The notes beneath the pieces were generated by a model that ran no database searches, was not told where the DNA came from, and saw only the letters and a list, made by a program, of their open reading frames with translations. Positions 59,438 through 64,000 of a stretch of 64,000 bases of DNA are shown here, one piece after another. A program made the translations under genes and the position numbers. Each line of letters starts with the position of its first letter. Within the stretch, counting starts at the first letter, position 1. The DNA is from Karalla daura (Eukaryota > Chordata > Actinopteri > Chaetodontiformes > Leiognathidae): positions 13,565,497 through 13,629,496 of the forward strand of contig CM055188.1 of the NCBI GenBank assembly GCA_029224185.1, given 5' to 3'.

Positions 59438-59533
59438 GACATACTGTCCCACGGCCATGCATTTTCAATCTGTGTGTTTTCTTTACTCTCTTCCTTTGTA
59501 TGGACTGAGTGTCTGTGACACTCTCCATCTCTC

Positions 59534-59538
<5 letters not shown>

Positions 59539-59597
<59 letters not shown>
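59539..59597 (+). repeat. (CA)n microsatellite in dag1 intron
   Basis: About 29 perfect CA units preceded by a short CT run. Similar in size to the run at 59.4 kb. Confidence 0.96.
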
Positions 59598-59600
<3 letters not shown>

Positions 59601-59695
59601 TGCTCTTCTTTGTAAAGCAGATGGACATCACTGTTTTTACCAAGTGAACTGTGTGTCTTGCTCTGTCTAGTTCTAGCTCTGAGCTCATAATTCAT

Positions 59696-59932
59696 GCACA
59701 CACATACACACACACACACATACACACATACTAAATGGGAGGGTGGAGGTGTGTATGTGAATTGGGTGGTGGCGGATGGTGTGCAGAGTGTAATGACTAA
59801 CCAGTAGCTGCTAAAATCTCTTTTTAATCTGCACCCAAATACACACTGAATTCACTGAGGAATTAACATGTGCTTCTAAACACACACATGGCACGGACGG
59901 ACACACACACACGCACACACACACACACACTC
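59696..59932 (+). repeat. Two short (CA)n blocks
   Basis: Imperfect CA blocks at 59696-59729 and 59901-59931, with a GGGTGGTGG-rich spacer between. Both are UG-rich in the dag1 transcript. Confidence 0.85.
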
Positions 59933-60039
59933 ACAGGCACATGTGTGACTGCTGAGTCTCCTCTACTGAGAACTTATGTACAAAAGGAGTTTGGGCAAGC
60001 ATCGGTTGTTTCCTGGAATGAAGGAGAGGGAAAAAAGGA

Positions 60040-60200
60040 AATGAGGGGTGTCGGCTTCCCTGCCAGCGAGCCCATCAGCCAATCAGCTAATTACACTGGT
60101 AATTGTGGTAATGAGGCCATGGAGAGCGCTCATCTGTTGGCCAGAAACCCCCATTCTCGCGGCCATGTCCATTAATAACAGTAGATGACACAACAGCCGT
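60040..60200. promoter_or_regulatory. Candidate conserved noncoding element in dag1 intron
   Basis: Dense site-like words: CCAATCAGCTAATTACACTGG and GGTAATTGTGGTAATGAGG, then a CpG-containing CTCGCGGCCATG. TAATTA/CAATTA are homeodomain-type cores. Unique sequence. Evidence is texture only. Confidence 0.3.
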
Positions 60201-60454
60201 CACCACTGCAGGGTCGTTCAGTCACAACGTTCTGCCGAATAAGCTTCCTCACTTGCAGCTGTGTACATCTCATATAGAGGTATCACTCACTCCTTTTTAA
60301 AGTGTTGTAAAGAACACATGGAGCACGCTTTGATACTTATTAAACCTATTATATTAACAATGACACATTCAAAAGAGAAAAAGACCCTGTCTACGCATGC
60401 TCCACAGCGAGGACCGCAGTTTGTTAAATGAACAATACTTTAAGAACACAATAG

Positions 60455-60495
60455 AATAGAACAGAAAGTCTTTATTGTCAATGGACAGGAACAGA
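60455..60495 (-). mobile_element. Retroposon 3' tail
   Basis: The minus strand reads GACAATAAAGACTTTCTGTT followed by a (CTATT)-like tail (ATAGAATAGAACAG on plus). This is a typical fish non-LTR 3' end with a short terminal repeat. Too short to classify. Confidence 0.45.
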
Positions 60496-62029
60496 AAATG
60501 CTACAGGTAAAACAAAGCTGCAGGAGCCCCTTCTTGGTGCAGAAAGATTACAGCGTTTGCGTGGCAAATGAGATGGTAGCACAACTGGATGGCTGGCAAC
60601 ATTCTTTAGCTGAAATCAGATGCATCAGGTTTCAAAGGAAGAAAATAACCTTCACACATTTAATCAAATGTCTTGAGAAGACAACCAACTGCATTCCCAG
60701 TCTGCGCCTTTGTTAAACCATTCTTCCACCTCCTAACAGCCTCCCTCTCCTCCTCAGAGCTGAGGTCCTGCCCACCCGGCTTGTGCTCCGACGCCGCACG
60801 CCATATGAATAGGAAATTGGCCAAAAGGTGATTTCCCATTCCCATTTACCATTTGGCTGAGCCAAAGGTGAACGGGCAGAGCGAGCTGTCACTGAGCTGC
60901 AGAGATCTCACACTCTGGCAGATTTTCATAAGAAAAGCCTGAGCCAACACCAAGCGCGTGAATTGATTTGGCCTTTCGCTCCACAACCTTGAGCACGGAC
61001 CTTCGGGGTTGGTGAACTGAATTTGGAACAGAGGAAAGAGCAGGTGTGGAGGAGGGGGGAGAGGCAGCGATCAGAGATGGAGGTGGAAGGAGACAAACTG
61101 TCTGAAGCAGCAGAAAGGTGCAAAAGTATCTCACACACATAGGTCACGGTGCCCAGGTCTTACCTTTGACCTTTAATTTAGAGGGAAGTGCAATGTCTCA
61201 AAAGATGATTCCACTGCTTTCAGAGGTCATGATCTCGCTCTGATCTTTGTACATCCCTCCCTTCATCTCTGCCTCCCTCCATCAATCAGTCAGAGGAAGG
61301 GAACAGATGACTTTCAGCGTGCACAAAGCAGACTCTCATACATTTCAAATTCAGTTAGCGGGCAATGCAGTCACTTGGTGGTTTCAAAGCAAAATTTGCA
61401 CTGCATTTCATTTAAACAAAATAAAATACTGTTTACCCAGGGAACATGGTGCACACTTAGTGTGAGTGGAGGTTTGTTCCTGGCTTAGTGAATGTACAAA
61501 TACTTCGTTACTGAACTTATTTAAACTGACTTTGTCGTTTCTGTGGTAACGTTTCATTTTTACTCTATTACATTTTGCAGTTCACTGGGCTGCTCATTGT
61601 CAGTTAATTCTTGTTTGAGGCTTTTTCCAGAGGCAGAGCATTTGTTTTGACGGCTGTTTAAGTGAGAGTAGATCTCGTACCTTAGTGTAAAAGTTTGTCA
61701 GTGGATGCTGTCAAAAATGATTCTAGGAAAGAAAAACCTGTATGGCAAAAAGAAAAAAAACAGCAGAAAACTAGCAAGAAAATTGTTATATCCCTACTGA
61801 GATATCCCAATTGGTAAATCTCTACTGTAAAAGCTGGCGATCAGCTGACAAAAAAAAGGCCTCAGCCTCACAGCAGTTGCAAAAGAAGAACAGGCATGGA
61901 TGTCCAGGCATTGTGAAAACCTTCAGTGACTGCCTTGTGCCGCAGGAGGAACATTAAAAATCTGGGTTTTAGAAGTATGAGAATATTTTCATGCTGCTCA
62001 TCACTGAATAACTTGATTGATATGATATG

Positions 62030-62600
62030 ATGTGATCTGACAGCTGGAGAAGAGAAATGACAGAGGGGGAAAAGAGAAAGGAGACTTTAAAGCAGCGAAG
62101 AGATGTGGCCAGGGGAATGGGACAAGGAATGAGAGGATAAAAAAGGAGAAAGTAGAGGCGAAAGTGAACATGCAAACACATGGGGGCAAGGGGCTTAAGA
62201 GAATATGGAAGGACAGAATGAACAGAAAGATTGAGAGAAGCAAAGATAACAGCAAAGGGGGAGGATGGATGGCAATTCAGGAAGATCAAGGACAAGACTG
62301 AAGGTTTAGCCTGAAGGAGGGCACAAGAGTGACAAATGAAGGGAGAAGAAGAAGGCATAGTCAGGATAAAAAAGACAGACAAGGGTGGAAGGTGAAGGGA
62401 GAACAGGTTGGAGGGCAAGTTACATCTATTCTGGCTAGAAGTGAATTCTGAGACATGGAGGGAGCAGAGGAAGGGAAGTGACAATGAAAGAGAAGGAAAG
62501 AGGGCAAAAAGGTGGGATTAGGGAGAGGAAGAGAGCATGCAGCAGAATAAAGGAGAGAGAAGAAGGGAAAAAAGCAGGACACTAGCGTGTGAGAAGGGGC
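62030..62600 (+). repeat. Purine-rich stretch in dag1 intron
   Basis: G/A-rich on plus. A 171-codon open frame on minus is Ser/Leu/Phe-rich low-complexity output of the pyrimidine strand, with no domain. Confidence 0.65.
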
Positions 62601-63399
62601 AAAGAGAGCAAGGCTTCAAGCTAACATATATTGGAGAAAATTGGCCATTGAGGAAAATGTGGTGCAATTAAAAAAGGGCAGATTGCTTTGATGGCAGTCA
62701 CCTCAAGGTGCAAGGTGAACAATGGTACAATTGCATCATCTCAGGGGCATAATTTACAGGGTAAATGGCTTCTCTCTGATTGGTCAACAGATTACTGAGC
62801 AATGGTATCCTGACTTCTGCTGGAGAGTTTTCCAGAATATCTGACCACATATATTCATACACACATACACTCAGCTTCCTATCTAACACAAGCAGGAGGC
62901 ACTCAAGTCTTCAGATGCTTCCTCGGAGCACTTAATTAATGCATTTATTACTTGATATTATTTCATTTTACTTATTTATTTTCTATAAAAAGAGACACTC
63001 AAGCATTTTCAAAGATTTCAAGCACCCATAGGAATCCTGTGTCTATGTTTCAATTAATATTTTCATCATACACCATCTGGACTGCTCTTGACATAGAGGT
63101 GCTGTGTCATCTTTTCCAGTATCAAAACACACATGCTGATTCAGCAGGGTAGTGCTGCACAACTCCTTGCTTTGATTTATATTTGATTGGACCAAATCAA
63201 TGTTCACATCACAAACTATTAATTTCTATTGGCGTTTTCACGTGAAGTTGTCATGATTCTGACCTTCCAGTATTACACCGGCCCTGTTCCATACCAGACT
63301 GGGCCTATGGAAAAGCTAGATAAGGAAAATGGACAACACGCAACATATGGTTGCCCTAAAATAAACACTCAGGTAATATGAAGAACAAACAGATCTTAC

Positions 63400-63822
63400 C
63401 TTTACGATGTCCCCAAGGTAAACATCCTCCATCTTGTTTGGCACCTTCATCTGAAAGATCCGACCCACCACAGCTGAGGAGTCCGGAAAGGTGGCAGCAG
63501 GTGCAACCATGTTCTGCCGTCGAGTCCCTGTGGTTTCCATGGCAACAGCATCCATCGCCCCAACAGCTTCTGTCACGTCCTGCAGGAAGGAGGAGTGCAT
63601 GGAGGCCTCCAGCTCGGGTCCTCGACCCACTCTCTTGGCTTCTCCGCCCACCTCCATCAGCACCATCTCGCCCAGCACATCAATCTCCACCTCAGCCATG
63701 CAGCAGAAGTGTGGGGGCTGCAAGCCCATGACAGCCAGGAACAAACCCAGGAGCAGGGTTCTAGTCCTGGGTAGTCTCACATCCAGGCCACTAAGGCTCT
63801 TCAGACGCAGTTTGCTGCTCAT
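63400..63822 (-). CDS. dag1: Dystroglycan, coding exon 1 (signal peptide and start of N-terminal domain)
   Basis: First coding exon of the dystroglycan precursor, residues 1-141 of a predicted 903. The start is the first in-frame ATG (63822) with A at -3. A pyrimidine-rich tract ending in CAG lies 23 nt upstream (exon edge about 63845), so the ATG probably sits just inside an exon that follows a noncoding 5' exon, as in mammals. Residues 1-22 are basic, and residues 23-36 (TLLLGLFLAVMGL) form a signal-peptide core that targets the protein to the secretory pathway. LEASMHS (about 71-77) and AVVGR (117-121) match the start of the Ig-like N-terminal domain. The exon ends at GDIVK on an AAG|GTAAG donor in phase 0, the same place as the intron in human DAG1. 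It is about 46 codons longer than the human exon, mainly between the signal peptide and the Ig-like domain. Family identity is firm; the cleavage site is uncertain. Confidence 0.93.
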
Positions 63823-64000
63823 TCTGGGCCCTTTGGTCGGTGTCACTGATGCAGAAAAGAAAATGCACAGGCGACGTCCAGGAGGGAGGGGGGTACTCAA
63901 GGGGGAGCATGCACCCCCAATGGGTAGGGCAAATCCCTCCTTTCAGATCTACCTTCCGAGTCTTCCAAGCAGAGAAGCACTCCTGATCTTTTTCTCCTTC

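Larger units (their letters stand above)
47704..63399 (-). other. dag1: dag1 large intron between coding exons 1 and 2
   Basis: About 15.7 kb, bounded by GTAAG at 63399 and CAG ending at 47704, at the position conserved with human DAG1. It contains many (CA)n blocks on the plus strand (UG repeats in the transcript), polypurine blocks (52.56-53.11, 58.36-59.28 and 62.03-62.60 kb), a 5S-derived fragment, a Tc1-like relic, a CpG-dense patch and several conserved-element candidates, all listed separately. No second gene was recognised inside it. Confidence 0.9.

Noticed and set aside
60855..60870. NFI-like palindrome TTGGCTGAGCCAA
   Set aside because: The spacer is 3 bp instead of the 5 bp of the NFI consensus, and nothing else supports a site.
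61969..62484. 171-codon Ser/Leu/Phe-rich frame on minus
   Set aside because: Output of a long pyrimidine-rich strand with no domain; it lies deep in the intron with no splice-compatible context.
63823..63900. N-terminal extension of the dag1 frame upstream of the ATG
   Set aside because: The upstream frame has no ATG (it would begin at TTG), and a splice acceptor with a pyrimidine tract lies at about 63846, so this is probably intron.

Overview
The window looks like teleost fish genomic DNA. The only clear protein-coding gene is a vertebrate dystroglycan gene with spliced exons. Around it lie long AT-rich noncoding stretches full of (CA)n, (GATA)n, (CAGA)n, (CATC)n and (GGA)n microsatellites, plus decayed fish-type transposons: a Tc1-like element, LINE fragments and SINE fragments with the V-SINE/DANA-type core. 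The species cannot be named from the sequence.

Layout. The gene is on the minus strand at the right end. Coding exon 1 (63822-63400) carries the start codon, signal peptide and start of the N-terminal domain. A 15.7-kb intron (63399-47704) follows, then coding exon 2 (47703-47242), a 360-bp mini-intron (47241-46882) and a long terminal exon (46881-45055). The spliced reading frame is 903 codons and stays open across both junctions. The predicted precursor keeps the landmarks of dystroglycan: the furin site RVRR, both TPT sites used for matriglycan, the cadherin-like/SEA-like region with the G|S alpha/beta cleavage site, one transmembrane helix, the basic juxtamembrane stretch and the C-terminal PPPY that binds dystrophin/utrophin. 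The 3' UTR probably lies below 45055. Upstream noncoding exons and the promoter are outside the window.

The left 43 kb (1-43,000) shows no convincing functional gene. It holds a degraded minus-strand coding relic near 9.2-9.5 kb, an L1-like ORF1 fragment at 23.95-24.23 kb, a LINE ORF2 fragment at 26.96-27.24 kb, three V-SINE-type fragments, several LINE-type 3' tails and many long microsatellites. The big dystroglycan intron holds a 5S rRNA-derived fragment, a Tc1-like transposon relic, a CpG-dense patch, polypurine blocks and several stretches that read like conserved noncoding elements.

No new multi-gene system was found. The points most worth a second look are the fish mini-intron and extended N-terminus of dystroglycan, the strand-biased UG-repeat and pyrimidine-rich content of its large intron, the CpG-dense intronic patch, and a few shared or unclassified repeats. 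All family assignments were made by eye and have not been checked against a database.
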